A stretch of DNA of 64,000 nt. It comes from Rhynochetos jubatus. Lineage: Eukaryota > Chordata > Aves > Eurypygiformes > Rhynochetidae. The notes beneath the pieces are model-generated. The model was not told the origin of the DNA and ran no database searches. It saw only the letters and a program-made list of their open reading frames with translations. The first letter of the stretch is position 1. Each line of letters starts with the position of its first letter. Shown in pieces: positions 51,201 to 64,000 of the stretch. A program made the translations under genes and the position numbers. Where the stretch lies: the NCBI GenBank assembly GCA_027574665.1, contig CM050659.1, forward strand, positions 18,639,001-18,703,000, read 5' to 3'.

Positions 51201-51748
51201 AGACAAGTTAATAACCGTGCAGATTTGCCTGCTGACATTAATGTTAATGTTTTTCTCAAGCTAAAGTTTCCAGAGACTCCTGTACTGCTCTGCTTACACG
51301 CTACATAATGGATGCGACAGCCCAGTCAAGGTGCCAGCACTGCTCCGCTTTGTTCACAGGGGGGGCAGGTCTCAACATATTCCACCCGTTTACAAAATCC
51401 TAAGCTTTTTTTTTTTCCAAATCTGTCATCACAGAGGGACACTCGCAGAGCAGATGTGCTTAGAAAGCATCAGCACACAAAGCAATTTTTCACTACTACT
51501 GTGCCACTTTTGGACAGTGCAATGAATTCTGTAACTTCCATGTCAAGTTGGGTTTTGTTCTCTCAGAGATTTACGCTACCTGCTCTTTCCAACCACGTTT
51601 AGACTTAGTCCCAAGCAACTTAGATTAGCTGACTGGTTGAAGTAAAATTCTAGTTTACAGAAACAAACAGACCCAAACATCTTTTATCCTTACTCTCGAA
51701 ATCTGATACAGGGCTTAAAAGATTACAGTATCTCCTGAACATATAAAA
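48241..51748. other. Unique non-coding DNA, no gene seen
   Basis: Open frames up to 142 codons (48658-49086, minus) and 127 codons (50240-50623, plus), the latter in a GC-richer patch with opposing frames; no domains recognised. A 7-bp hairpin GTTGCTG/CAGCAAC is at 50992-51012 and a T11 run at 51406-51416. No repeat family seen. Confidence 0.55.
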
Positions 51749-51865
51749 CCACGAGCCCGCTGCCGGTAGGGAAAAGGCTCGTTTCACATCAGATAGCCCC
51801 TACGTCGCGAGGCTGGCTGCAGCGAGTGACCCTGCCACGCAAGCAGGTTACCTGACAGAGGCGGT
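51749..51865. promoter_or_regulatory. Short CpG cluster
   Basis: About ten CpGs in 115 bp, including TACGTCGCGAGG near 51800, in an otherwise CpG-poor neighbourhood. No coding frame of note begins or ends here. Possible small unmethylated regulatory site; weak evidence. Confidence 0.2.
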
Positions 51866-54292
51866 GCAGAGCCCACCTAGGCAGGGCTTACTGGCTTGTC
51901 CTCCGCACAGCTCCCTGCACCCTTGCCATCAGCGACATCTGGGCTCAACATTTTCCCCCCCAAGTCACCCACCTCTTATAGAGTCCAGAAATTTCTCTCT
52001 CACTTTCCTGGAGCTGAGCAATTCAGTATCTGGCTGGAGACCATTTTAAAACCTGCAGTACCTGAAGCTCTGTTACATAAAGCAAAACGTTTGCCACAAA
52101 ATTAGCACAACAAGCACAAGCCTGATCTTTTCTCTGCCAGGATAGATCCCAGCACCTGTTTTATGATCAGAAATAACACAGCAATAGCTTTCTCTCTAGT
52201 GAGCGCCTTCTGGATTCCTGTCGGTGCTACAACTACCTGGAACGGGAGTCACCCTGAGCACCTATCTGCTGTCCTCTCCTAACTCGGACACATCCGTGTT
52301 TTGAACACTTACCAGAGTACCTTCTAAGCTAAATAAAAACACCATTCTCCATTCATTCCAACAGGCTCTGACAAAGACCACACTTCCAACCAGGTAGTAC
52401 TTCTCAGCACAAGCATCCTTATTTACATTCTAATACAAGAGGTTCCATCAAAATCAACACGTTTCTCTTAAGAACGGTGAAAGCAGTTCCACACTACGGA
52501 AAGAGCCCTGGGTAGGACACAAACATGATGGTTTACCCTTCTGTATCTGACAGCCAGATTTGGAGAATTAGCTGTTACCTGGAGGGAAACTTTTCAAGAT
52601 AAAACTGCCTCCTTCTTTTTTTGATCACAGAAGAGATGCTAAATTGTCACAGATGGTCATTTGTTTTCACATTGTGTGTTTTACACAGTACATTTTATAG
52701 ATAATAATAGTTAATTAAAAGTAACAAAATTAATTTCAAATTAAAATGTTGAGCCTGCTTAATCTTCACAACACACCAATGCTGTCAGGGTAGTACAGTT
52801 TGAATATAACAGGGGGAATAAGGTCCTTTGGCAGACCCATCACAGACCAGCTGCTGACTGGCAAGTCTCTTTACGACTTAAAATTCAGAGGAGCTGGCTG
52901 CCACAGACATACAGGGTGCTCAACATTAGATATTGTCAGGTCCCTGGTTTCTTTACAGCAAGAATAGTATTGCCTATTTATTTTACAAGGGCTTTTTCAG
53001 AACTGTTCATATTCATAGATTGTTCTCTTCTTCCTAAGCTGCATTTGCAGATTCTGTTATTCGAATGCAGTTTCATGAAGGTGAAAGATAACAAATTGAG
53101 CCAGGCACATAGTACTTCACAGCACAGAAATACAATTCACCTCACTATAAGAAGACTGCAATAGCATTTTTGAAATGCCAGATTTGCAGAGTCAGCAAAA
53201 CCATAGTTCTAAAGAAAACTTTAAAAAAAACAAGCACTTAACCCACTCTCCCCACAAGAGTGTTACTTGAGGGAAATAATGGCAATAGATGGAAAATATA
53301 AATGCTAGCCATAATGTACCCCACTGCATATGTCAGTCAGTGCTCTCCATATGCACTATTCTGAGCTTCTTTAACCTCAGAACTCAGTATCAAATCAGGT
53401 TTCAGACTTGCCATCATGCTTTTTGTAGAGGCTATGGCAAGGGTGGAATATAGGAGTGCAGAAAAGAGTAGGGAGAAACACAACTGTGGTATCCTTTGCT
53501 CCTGGACAGCAGCGTGAGCCAAGGCTAGTATGTGCAATCCTGCAGCACTACTGAAAATCCAGGGCTGCAACAACTCATCTTTTTTTTTTCCCCAGGTGGA
53601 AGAAGAGACAGGAAAGGGAGGTTTAAATGTTAAAAATGCAGCTTGTACATTATTAGAAGCAAGAAGTAACAAAAAAAAATTTTAAACACCCAACCCAGCT
53701 GACATGCTAACATACTTGTCTGTCTCCCCACTGCAAATTAATAAATTTCAAGATGAATGTGCATTAAGCAGGAAAGAAATGTTGAAGGCACTGCCCCTCA
53801 ACCAACTGGAACTAACCTTGCCTTTCGCATTTTCCCAGAAATTAATGAGGACTGATGGAAGGTGATGAGGAACACCGTATCTTCAGTAATGCAGAGATTT
53901 CTCTACCAGGCCAAGATGAAGTAATTTACCATCCAAGATTTAACATCCATACTTGCCCATTCCTCGCTAACATGCCCTTTTTCCCTTAATACAATCATTA
54001 CTGGTGTGACCTTTCAAGTTCCCCCTACAATCTGTTAATTCTCCTGGGCACTTCATGTTTTAATGTATCTTTTTTAAATGTCCTACAGTTAAACCTTCTG
54101 CTATAGAGCTGCTTTGTCTATACAGTAAGATAAAACTCCACACCTTTCATTACTGTTATTACTAGATACATGAATTGTTAACAAGGTTTATAAAACACAG
54201 TGGGTTCCTCTAGGAGAAGGCTAGAAAGGGTTTTGTAAATTGATGGATTGCTGGCATTTGGAAGCTGATATTTGAAAAAAATAGCTTGGTTT
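51866..54292. other. Unique non-coding DNA, no gene seen
   Basis: Only short open frames (at most 111 codons at 53337-53672, minus). 52640-52750 is AT-rich with TTAATTAAAAG-type cores. No repeat family or RNA gene recognised. Confidence 0.55.
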
Positions 54293-54332
54293 GGGGTGGG
54301 GTGGGGGGGGAAAGGTGAGGGCAGGGCCAGGG
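54293..54332 (+). other. G-run cluster able to form a G-quadruplex
   Basis: Six G-runs of three or more occur in 40 bp of the plus strand: G4 (54293), G4 (54298), G8 (54303-54310), then GGG at 54319, 54324 and 54330, with very short loops (T, T, CA, CCA). This satisfies the usual G3+N1-7 quadruplex rule several times over. No gene boundary is identifiable beside it. Confidence 0.85.
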
Positions 54333-55030
54333 CAGTCTGTACTCGTTCGTTTTGTCTTCTATAATTTTTCCACCAAGCAAAAAACTCAACAGCCCACAGG
54401 TTTTAAGGTACTACTGTACTACTTTGTTTTCAAGAGCGACCAGTGAAGGAAGAGCTTTATGAAGCCAGACCTATCCATTTGCCCAGGCATTCCATTACTT
54501 CACTTCAACTGCAGATCCTGAACTGGAAACATCTCAACAGGGACTGAATTTCAGAAAAAAAGGAGCCCAAGCCCCTTAGCTACATATAAAAAGTTTCAAC
54601 CCAGAAGTTTCCCCCTCCCTGAAGAGCTGCATTCCCACTGGTGGACAAAGCAGTCCCAGGCGCCACCAAGCACTCGGACAGACACACTTCGGAAGAACAC
54701 AAACATGTTTGGAGAGAAGAGGGAAGGACTGTCAAGGCAAGATTCAGCCTGCACTGTGAGGAGTGAGCACTTCAACCACAACTTTATGACCTCCCACGGA
54801 TGTAACATCGCCACCTTCTTACATTTTAATTTCTTCGCAGAAAGAAGACGCATACATGCAAAAAGCCAACCTTCTTACAACAGTATTATGTGCAACGCCA
54901 CTGGGGCCTGCTACGAAGGTGACTTTTTCATACGTGCCTTTCTCAAAGTTATCCAACAACCGTTAAGGTACGTGGGAAGAGCCTGTTTCTGAAACAGCCC
55001 CTTACCAGTTTCATCACACCTTACCCATTC
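54333..55030. other. Unique non-coding DNA, no gene seen
   Basis: Two opposing short frames (54596-54853 minus, 54705-54992 plus), neither recognisable. No repeats. Confidence 0.5.
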
Positions 55031-55600
55031 CTGCAACCTTTACATTCAGCTGGATGTTCCAAATAACCTGTTGTGAATCTGATTTTCTACTGAACAAATA
55101 CTTACATAATATTTGATGAGTATTTTCCTTATTCATTAAACCTGATGAACACATCATGAAATTCTCTAATGTATTCATTATTCAATATTATTCAAACATT
55201 TTGTTGGCAAATAATTCTTGGTTTATAGGTCATTCGAATTGCAAATTGTAACTATTATAGTCATAGTTTGCCATTTATTTTTTAACATATGTAATTTATT
55301 TAACTTAAGTAAAGCATACAGCCAATTTAATCAATGTGCAGTGAATTTCAATTTGCGTGTTTGGCTTTAATATTCTTACATACATAAATCACGCACTCAA
55401 GAAACTGAAAATAATAATATGGGACTTAAGTGCATAATTGGAACCACATGAACTAGTTCCACAGAAAGCATTAAAATAGTCACATATACAAGCAAATCTA
55501 AATTCACTTTCCAAATAATTTGAACATTCGCAACTCTCTTTTCCCTTTCTAATTCACTCTGATACAGTTAATTTGTAACAAAACCATGCCAGCAGCTACA
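55031..55600. promoter_or_regulatory. Long AT-rich tract, candidate conserved non-coding element
   Basis: Over 500 bp of unique AT-rich DNA without an open frame of 60 codons. It is rich in short motifs: TTCATTATTCAATATTATTC (55172-55191), CATTCGAATTGCAAATTG with a TTGCAAAT-like octamer, TTAATCAATGTGCAG, and ACATACATAAATCACGCAC. It is not simple repeat. By length and motif variety it is a good candidate vertebrate CNE. Inference only. Confidence 0.3.
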
Positions 55601-58600
55601 GCAGACATTGCCAGATTGCTTTCCACTTCCTCCTCTGTATCCTTATTTAGGATATTAAATAACCCTGGTTGCTATTAACTTTTCTTCATGCAGCATCTCA
55701 GAAGATACCTGACCACCACATACAGCAAAAGACCTTCAACTTCCACAGCATTTGGGAGGCAAACTGCAATTAGTGGTTACCTGAATCGACCATAAATAGC
55801 CTAGGACAGCTCTAGTTACTTAATGCTTTTGATTTTATTATAAGACCAGAGATAAAACTATAATGAGGTTCAGTGATAATAGGAAGTGGGTCCCCTGGGA
55901 CTCAAAATTGAAGTAAGTAGGCAGAAATTAAATGTTTATCTAGCAGATTCCTGTTTCTTCATGCTTTAATGTAAACCTCCACCCATGCTTCTGCTGCAAT
56001 TAGGGAACTGCCCGAATTAGCCTCATCATCCTTCTTCAAGGAGAGAATAAAAAGAAAAAAAGAAGAAACAGAAAGAAAAAAGTGAAGCTGACAGTCAATA
56101 TCTATTACCAGCATGACTTTTCCTAGTGAAAAGACCTTACTTGGAACTGGCAATGGACCAAAAACTGCACTACCTCCACAACTCTGCGACTTGCTTCCTT
56201 CGCTGAATCCAAGGCAGAGAACACAGCACAACTGCACGCAACCCACCTGGAATAAGCTTCCATGTGCTCACCCATATGAATACACTGTACAGTCTACAGA
56301 TGAGCAGGTGATCTGGAAGCCAGATCAAAGATGTTCTGCATTACATCGCTGAAGCCAGGTCCTAACAAAAAACACAGCCCTTGCCCTCTGTAGGCAAGTC
56401 TAGAAAGGGGTTTCAGGCACACAAAATTGGTGCTGAGATTCAAAGAGCTGGGTTAATCATGACAAAAGAATCAGTCACAGAAAGGCTAGGTCCAAAAACT
56501 TGCATTCCCTCCCCTCTCTTCAAGCTGTGGAGCTGTTTCAGACAATACAGGGGTTTGCTTCAGGCTGCTCTCCAGATATTAGAGGCCACGTTTCACAGAT
56601 TCACATCCCAGACAGAACAACAAGCAGAAAGCTGTAACCACCACTGAACTGTTGAACCAGCACTGAAGTGGACAGAATTGTGGTTATGCATGTGAATCAA
56701 AATGGGCCTTTTTGAGTGAAGAGAGAAAAAAAAAGAGCAGCTTCTGCAGTCAGGTTTTGTTCAGATACTGTTGTGTCTTGTGACGATGCCGAAAACAGTA
56801 ATGACATAAGACTTTCACGCTGGCATAGAATACACAGATGGCCAGTTCTGGAAGCAACATCCATTAGGACACCCAATCCTCATGGGCAAGTTCTTCTGAT
56901 GGCAACTACAGAAGAGAACAGACTTCAGGGTTTGCCCTGACATTGGGATTTTGGTCTCAGGAGAAAGACAGAGTGGGGAAGTTGAATGGCCCTTCCAAGG
57001 AATTACAGGGGCAGTTAAGCCTGAAGAGGATTAGATGGGAAATAGCATGATCCAAATACTCTGCTCATTTGAATGATGGAGCTCTTCAAAGGGTTCCAGA
57101 CCACATCCAGGGTAGATTCAATCAAATGGTAACCCACCCAGACATCCAAGCTTACTGCATGAATGAGTTAGGTACAGCACTGCATAGCATGAACTCCACC
57201 GCAAGGGGATACAGACCACACTAAACTCATCCCTAGATTTCAACACCCTATATTTCTGCCCCTTTTCCAGGTGGTAGCATCAATCTGCTTAGCTCATGCA
57301 GGTGGGTGAATGCCTAGGTGAGAAACACAGCCTGCACCTATCAATTCTCGCCCACAGCACCCTGTTTGCAAGATGAGGAAGGGAAGAACACAAGCTTTTG
57401 TGGTTTCTTGCACAAGGTTTCACATGAGAGCTCAGAAAGTCTTCAGCACATGCCATTTCGTGCTGCAACCGCCTGTTGTACTGACAAAAAGCAAACTGCC
57501 CACACCTAATTGCCTCCACCACATTCTCTGCATTTGAAAGGCAAGAGGCACAGAGGCAGCACAAGTGGAACCCTCCTCTCTTCCCACTATGCAACGGGAC
57601 TGTAGACTGCATTCCCTGCAAGCCTCTCCTAGGGTGATGCTAGCCTACACTGTTGTACAAAAATCTGCTCATTGCAAAGTCGTTCTTCCCTTTCCCCTTG
57701 AATCTTTCTCCTCCTTCTACATGACAAAATCTGAAATCCTTACTAAATGCCATGACACACTGAATTGTTATTAACAAGCTTATTAGAGCTGTGAAACAGG
57801 ATTTCCATTACATAAATCTCTCACTTTCCCCACAGTACAACAGGACACCATCCTAAGTATCCTATAATGCCCAGTGACCTACCTATCGCCTTGTAACAGA
57901 AGCAACCATACCTGATGTTGCCCTTTATGAATTCTCCAGCTGTCTTGATTCATTAACAGTTAAGTGTTCCTTGTCTAGCAGTGAAAATGTCCTGCTCTCC
58001 CATTTCCAAAGTAGCCTCTCTCCATTCAGCTCCTTGTTTAATCAATGCTAATTACACAGTCCTGTGATCATCTCCTGAAATGCGTACAAATGCTAAGTTC
58101 TTTGATTGCCAATGTTTTTGTAAATGTTATATTAAAAAAATAGCACTAAAATAACAGCATAGATAAAATTTCTATTAGAATCACATGTGCTGTTTCAAAA
58201 TTCCCAAAAAGGATGGCATGCAGAGTGGGAGCCCACTGCCATTCACATCAACCGATTCGATTAATCAGTGCACAAAGAAATCCACCTGCTTCCAGTTTGG
58301 AAAAGTGCTGGTGAGGAAAATCACAATCTACAGTAAGTATTAGCAATAACAGAACATGACATTACAGCTGCAAATTCTCAATTTGTCATTTTTTTAAGAC
58401 AAAAAAAAATTTGATTTAGTTATAACCTCATTAATTCAGCAATATTTGGGGATGGAGAAAGGAAAAAACCACAGGGTAAGCCAATTTCAGAATTGTTGTT
58501 CAGAAAATTCTCAAAACCAAGGCATTTGATGAAGATTGCTTCACATTTCTAACTGCGCAGCATCATGTAGCACCAGTCCCTGCACCGTACAAAAGCCATT

Positions 58601-61600
58601 ACCAAACAGCTCCTGCGAGAACATGACTGTTTGGTACTGCAAGTCAAACCTCTACAAACTCCCATTACCCAACATGAGTTAAATAACTAGAAAAATATAG
58701 GACAGGTCATTTCAATATACAATGAGATGGGGAATAAGTGACTTCAAGATACTAAGAAAACTGAATGAGGAATGAATTGTGTAACTGGGTCAAGCCATTA
58801 ATTCTGAAGAGAACTGGGAGGCTGGTGGATAACTTAGAGTGATTGTCCACGACAAGAAGCAGCTTATTGGAGAAAGTTTGTATGAAACTGGTATCTTAAA
58901 TATTTTATTGTGGAATAATAAAACAAATTCCTGGAGGATGACCAGTTCTATCAAAGATTGGACCACTGAGATGAGCCCTTCACACTTCAATCAAAGACCC
59001 TACAGGATCCCACACTGACCAGGAAGGAATAAGAAAGAGGGGTGGGGGGAAATAGGATGAAATCCCAATGCATCTGAACTCAGAGGCAAAATCCCAACTG
59101 GCTTCACTCTAGCCCAGTTCTCACCAACTGTTCAGTCAGATGGTTCCAGTTTCCTCAACCTTGTTCCCTGTTGAGGACCAGTCTTGAGTCATAGAACCAT
59201 TAAGATCACTTTTAGAACACAAAATGCTGCAGTGCCAAAAAGCAGACCTAAAACCAAGCAATCATCCTCATCTTCACAACATTATTTTGCAGCACACGTG
59301 ACTGACATTCAACATTACAAATGCCTCTGCAAGGACACAGAAATATCAGAGCAGCACAAGGAATTTGTTCTTAAAAGGTTAAGAAGTTGGATTACCTCCT
59401 GTTAGGACTGGTCCAAGTAATACTTGTTCACCAGCTAATCCAAGGACCCTTTCTACCCTATGGTTTCTATAAAGGTTTTTCTGAATGCTCAAGAATTCTG
59501 GATAAAAAGCAGGAACCTGACGACTCATTACTGTCAACAGAACTTCAGAATTGTGCTGTAACAAATACATACAGTCAGAGATTAAGAGAACAACACCGAC
59601 GAAATGTGGCTTCTGAATGCGGTACAAAGCTTTGTCTCCACAGATCAGCAAAACATCCAATCACTGGTTACTGCTGTACTACCCCACTTCTATCTGCAAC
59701 AGTATTACAGGCAAAAGCAGAAACTGCAGGAAGGCCCATTGTTCCATCAGACTGCAGCACAGCAAAGAATTTCTGGAAGCTCTGAGCTCCTCATCTGCGC
59801 TCCAAGCACCTACCAGAGCTTCCAGATGTCCTGGCGCGCCAACCACACACAGCAGTGCCAACCACACACATAAAGCAGTTGTCGTGCAAATGACATCCAA
59901 GGGCTCTTTCTTTTAGTTCCCTACTCTTCCAAAACAGGATGAAGACAGACAGAAGCAAAATATCTTTTAACTAGAGAAACTACCAGTGAGAGAGAGATTA
60001 TTTGTTGTGCAAGCAAGAACTGACATGCAAATTTTAAACAGATGTAATGGTTAATTAATGCTTAATATTCCCTCACAGCACTGGAGATGTGAGCTAATGA
60101 CAATTCTGACCTCTTACAGAGGACAATTCAGTGCCCAACACCACGATCATTTTACAAGAAACTCAAATGCAAACCACCTTGAAACTTTTGCTAATGGGAA
60201 ATGTATCCTTGGCCCCTAGTCATGCCCACTGCAAGACTTCACGCATCTGTGGGACATGACAAGCTGATGGGAGGAAGGCTGCACAGAACTGCACAGTTCC
60301 AGTCACCCATGACTGAGAAATGCACACTGAAAGGAGTGCTGAGAATGATAAGCTAGGAGACCCGGCAAACTGAGATTCAGTTCTACAAGATGAAGGTAGC
60401 AAAATAATTGACTCCTAAGTACATCAGGGCAAAGCACCAGTGAGGCAGAAAAGCTATTTACATAGGCCCAAGCAACCATGGGTACCTTTGGGGTGGGAAT
60501 AAGAAGGCAGTCTCCAATCATCAGATCCCGGTGGTCTTGAGGGAGCAGCAGTACTGGGAGCCTGGACCCAACTGCTTTCACAATACCTCTTAAGAGAATT
60601 AAGGGGAGTACGTGCTATGTTTGCCCACTACAGCAGACTACTTGATCCAAAAGCCTCCCCAACCCTCCACACACCCAGGCACCCGAGTGTCTAATATGCT
60701 GAATCTCTCCATTTCAATTAATTGGTTGCACTCCAGTATTTCAGGAAAGTATCAGCTTTTAAAGCCTCAGGAAGTATCTACAGAAACAATTCTGTCATAT
60801 GCTCAACACATGAATGTTTCTATGGTGACTTTCTAGCACTTCATTGGATTCCCTTTCCTAAACGCTCAGGGTACTCCCACACCAGCCTGCAATCCCAAGC
60901 CCTAGGTAAACCAAAATGGAAAATGCAGTTTTTCTATACCCAAATGTAAAGTCAAGCTCTGAATACGCATTCGCTGTAGACCCACGCTTCACACCTCCAT
61001 GGCCTGAACATGTTCTAGGGCAATGCCGGATGATGCCACGTCATCCAACTGGTGGCAGTGACACAGTCAAAGCTATCCTTCGCTATATATACACCATGAG
61101 CTCACTTGAGCCTGGAATATCAGAGTATTTTGTCTTGAAATACCACCTTCTCCTGGAACATTTATACTCACAGGCTGTTTGCAGATACTAGAGCACAGAG
61201 TCCACCTAAATACGGAATAACTACAGAAAAGACAAGCCTTCCTCGCTGCCTTCTCCCCTTTTTTCCTCAGTATACTTTCTCCCCCTTTTCCCTTAAGAAA
61301 CCCCTCCACCCTCCTCAAGGGCTCATTAACCTCTCTGAAATAACATTCTGACACTAAATGTCTTCTGAAAGGGCCAGTGCTGTCAGAGCAACCTGGGACT
61401 CCATGAACACTCCCAGAACATTGACCTCTCAGAAGCCTATTCACATGTGTCTGCTTTCAAGTCATTTAGTCATTTGTTGATAAGCAATTATCAGATCTTC
61501 CAGGGCCTGTGGAACAGCTTATCCTTGTCTTCAGCCCACAGTTAGCTCCCAGACCTTGTGAATGGTAGTGCAGGACAAAACACTTTCCCATCTGCCTGAT

Positions 61601-64000
61601 CAAACAGTTGGTAACCAAGATTACCATGGCATTGGTTAAGCCAGCGCTGTGCGTGATGGTGTATAAACAGGTTAGGCAGCTCCCTCTCTGTCTGTTGTTT
61701 AATTAAGGGCCTAGAACATGAAGATACTTTTTGGAAACTCAGCACAGCCCCAAGACTCAAAGCCTTCACAGTGCTTATAAGCATTGCAATCCTTTCTTCC
61801 TGCAGCCCCTCTTTTTGCACATTAAAGATTAATACCTTACTTGATACAGAATTCTGTTATTCTGTCTGCTGTCACCCATGCAGCTTCCTGCTGAGCTGAA
61901 CCCACCACTACAGATACTTTGAGTTTCAAATATTTTCTGGTAAAGGTAACGTTAACAAAACAAAGGTTCCTGCACACAGAAGCTGTTGTGAGTAGCATGT
62001 ATTTTGTGCAACTGCTTAAAGGAAATAATATGGACTGTTTCCTCTGGGAAATACGTATAAACGGATGTGTAACTTCAACAGGAATCTGAACCCAAGGCTT
62101 CCCTTACAGTCACCTGGGGATATTCGTATTCTCTGCCTAGCAAGGCTTCAACCACAAACCCTCTCTCAGCACACACAGCTTTCAACAAGCAGTGGCTATT
62201 ACAGCAAATAACCCTAGGCACTCCTCCCAGTGCTCCACTTCGAGCCTTCTGTACAAGACACTTTTTAAGCATTTACCTTTTCAAGGGCTTGTTCATTTGT
62301 ATACAAAACCACTCCTCCGTTTAACACAACAGCGGGGTTACAGGCAAGCCTCACTCTACCACAGCCACTCGGAGGAAATCCTGATGCTCCGTGATTAACC
62401 CACGCCATGGTCCTGGTCGCTCTTGTATCTGCTAATGCACAGGACAGAGTGTCACATTCAATTTTAAAATTCTCTGATGCTGTCACTTTGTGTCACAGTG
62501 TTAAGTGGTTTTGATTATTTGATGTCAGCTCGGTTTACTTAAAGCATTCCCACTACTTACATTTCCTGCCCATCAAAACGTGTCAGAAATCTCTTAGTAA
62601 GAGCCATTCTTAACCCAGAGGGGTTAGCAAGACCCAGCTGTCACTGCTGGTGGTCACAACGTGCAGTGTTTACTTGGTGGGTTCTCCAGCAATGGCTGTC
62701 CTCATCACAGCATCATTCCCGCCAGAATGATTCTGGTCCTCAAGAAACCCATTCTGGACCACTTGTACATGGAAGCGTTCCCAATGACCAGGGCTGCCCA
62801 CACCGTGCCTGTGGTAGGCAAGCTTGCCATGTCCCAGCTGCCCAGGCCTCCTCAGCCAAACAGAGGGTTTACTTTCGCAGCACCATACCCTTTACAAGGG
62901 AAATACTTCACTTCAGTGTGTGACAAAAGCCCACTCAAGCACTGGCAGCTTTTCAGCACAGTAACGGTACCAGACAGCAATACCTTCCATTCACTTGCTT
63001 CGTTATAAAAGTTACATGGGGCGTTTTGTGAAGATGGGCACTATGAGAGCAGGAGTCTCCCCTCAGATACATGCCTGAAGAATGAGAAGCAAGTGATGGT
63101 AATTGACTTTCAGCTTTTCTACTCATTACTCATTCATTTCTACAACTTGAATTCACTCTCCTCTGCTCAACCACGGAACATTAACAGCCTTCTCAGAGCA
63201 TCCTGGAAGCAAGAAACATCAGGTAAAACGCACTCCCACTGACATCCGACGTTCCTGGACCATGAAAACCTTCCCAGCCAAGTGATATGGCTCCAGTACT
63301 GAACTTGAACACAAGCTGCAGGGTTAGATGAACAGATCACTGAACACCACCAAAGTTATTGCGAAAAAAAGTAATAACGTGTTCTTTAAAGCTCTCCTGA
63401 CCATAAGTCCTGACCTCCCAGTGTGCTGTTAGTGTCAATAAAGTTTCCTTTATGTCAGGGAAATTACATTCATTGTAAACAGATTCATGCATGATCAGAA
63501 TCAATAATCTGTGTTTTCAGGGTGATCCTGGACACGAACTGAATGCCATTAGAACAGGATAGCTAAAGGAAGCCGACAGTCAAAAGCCGGTGGAAAGTAG
63601 GATTATTTTTTTTTAATAAAGTCAAAGTTAATTAAAGAATAACAGTGTTCTTAAATTACTGAAAGATTTAATTTACTCCGGAAACACCTGAATCATCATT
63701 AACACTATAAGGATCTCTCTGCATTAATTCATACCCAAATTCAAAGCTGTGCATTTTGTTAAGCTTCTTTCTTCCTGTTCATATCTGTACCCCATTAAAC
63801 TTCAGTACAGGTGCATACGGGTTAGTAATCACATTTTTATATTTTGCATGCAGATTAGTCCTATTCGAATCTGCATAAATTTGTTATGCATCACTGCAAA
63901 AGTGAATGCTCAAGCAACTTTTATTTTTATCTAATCAAATCACTGCCTAATGAAAAATGAGCAACTGTGCACAAAGGTGCACTCAGGCAGGCTCCAGGGA
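55601..64000. other. Unique non-coding DNA, no gene seen
   Basis: Open frames up to 132 codons (59387-59785, plus), overlapping others on both strands, none with a recognisable domain. Purine-rich low complexity is at 56037-56092. GCCAACCACACACA occurs twice 19 bp apart at 59838-59870, after an isolated GGCGCGCC. TTGTTATTAACAA, an inverted repeat around one base, is at about 57765-57777. A-rich and T-rich runs occur near 58133 and 63607. The stretch 59420-59475 vaguely resembles a CR1 end but is too diverged to call. The last 400 bp are AT-rich and hold no recognisable feature. Confidence 0.5.

Noticed and set aside
59420..59475. Possible diverged CR1 3' end (GGACCCTTTCTACCCTATGG and following)
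   Set aside because: Only loose similarity to the TCCCTTCCAACC block and no terminal octamers. A RepeatMasker run would decide.
1..64000. Bacterial or viral origin, operons, or defence systems
   Set aside because: No long ORFs, no ribosome-binding-site pattern and no compact gene order. CR1 fragments and vertebrate-like CpG depletion point to an avian genome.

Overview
This 64 kb window looks like vertebrate, most probably avian, nuclear DNA without recognisable genes: either part of a gene desert or the inside of a very large intron. The main evidence for a bird is two fragments of the CR1 retrotransposon 3' end (about 36137-36280 on the minus strand and 41785-41890 on the plus strand). They carry the characteristic TCCCTTCCAACCCAAACC block and the ATTCTATG-type terminal octamers. 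Two recognisable interspersed repeats in 64 kb is the very low density typical of bird genomes. I recognise no SINE or L1 of mammalian type, no LTR element and no DNA transposon. Stop codons occur in all six frames throughout, and there is no bacterial-style gene packing, no rRNA or tRNA gene, and no CRISPR array.

I find no protein-coding gene or exon that I can support. The longest open frames (191 codons at 27266-27841 minus, 165 at 3943-4440 minus, 158 at 11031-11507 plus) are close to what chance gives in this much DNA. None resembles a protein family I know or shows convincing splice context. I therefore annotate no CDS.

Layout. 1-25.8 kb is mostly unique non-coding sequence, with a CpG-enriched block at 5.15-5.66 kb and AT-rich, homeodomain/POU-motif-rich tracts at 10.3-10.8, 13.5-13.8, 19.2-19.8 and 23.4-23.7 kb that look like conserved non-coding elements (CNEs). 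At 25880-26082 lies the clearest structural feature, a perfectly homogeneous 15-bp tandem repeat (13 full units plus 8 bp). From 26 to 36 kb the sequence is again unique, with an AT-rich tract at 30.4-31.3 kb and a CNE-like tract at 34.2-34.4 kb. From 36 to 48.3 kb come both CR1 fragments, CpG clusters at 36.7-37.0, 38.7-38.9 and 46.1-46.4 kb, an A/C-rich low-complexity tract, and several inverted-repeat clusters inside CNE-like DNA (39.68, 43.98-44.09 and 48.1-48.2 kb). From 48.3 to 64 kb it is unique, with a short CpG cluster at 51.75-51.87 kb, a G-quadruplex-capable G-run cluster at 54.29-54.33 kb and a long AT-rich CNE-like tract at 55.0-55.6 kb.

The simplest reading is a regulatory landscape: sparse repeats, AT-rich candidate enhancers and small CpG-rich islands around genes outside the window. 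I see no evidence for a new gene system. The most distinctive things to check are the homogeneous minisatellite, which keeps four of six frames open, and the CNE-like elements with inverted repeats. Conservation cannot be judged from one sequence, so every CNE label is an inference from composition and motif content.
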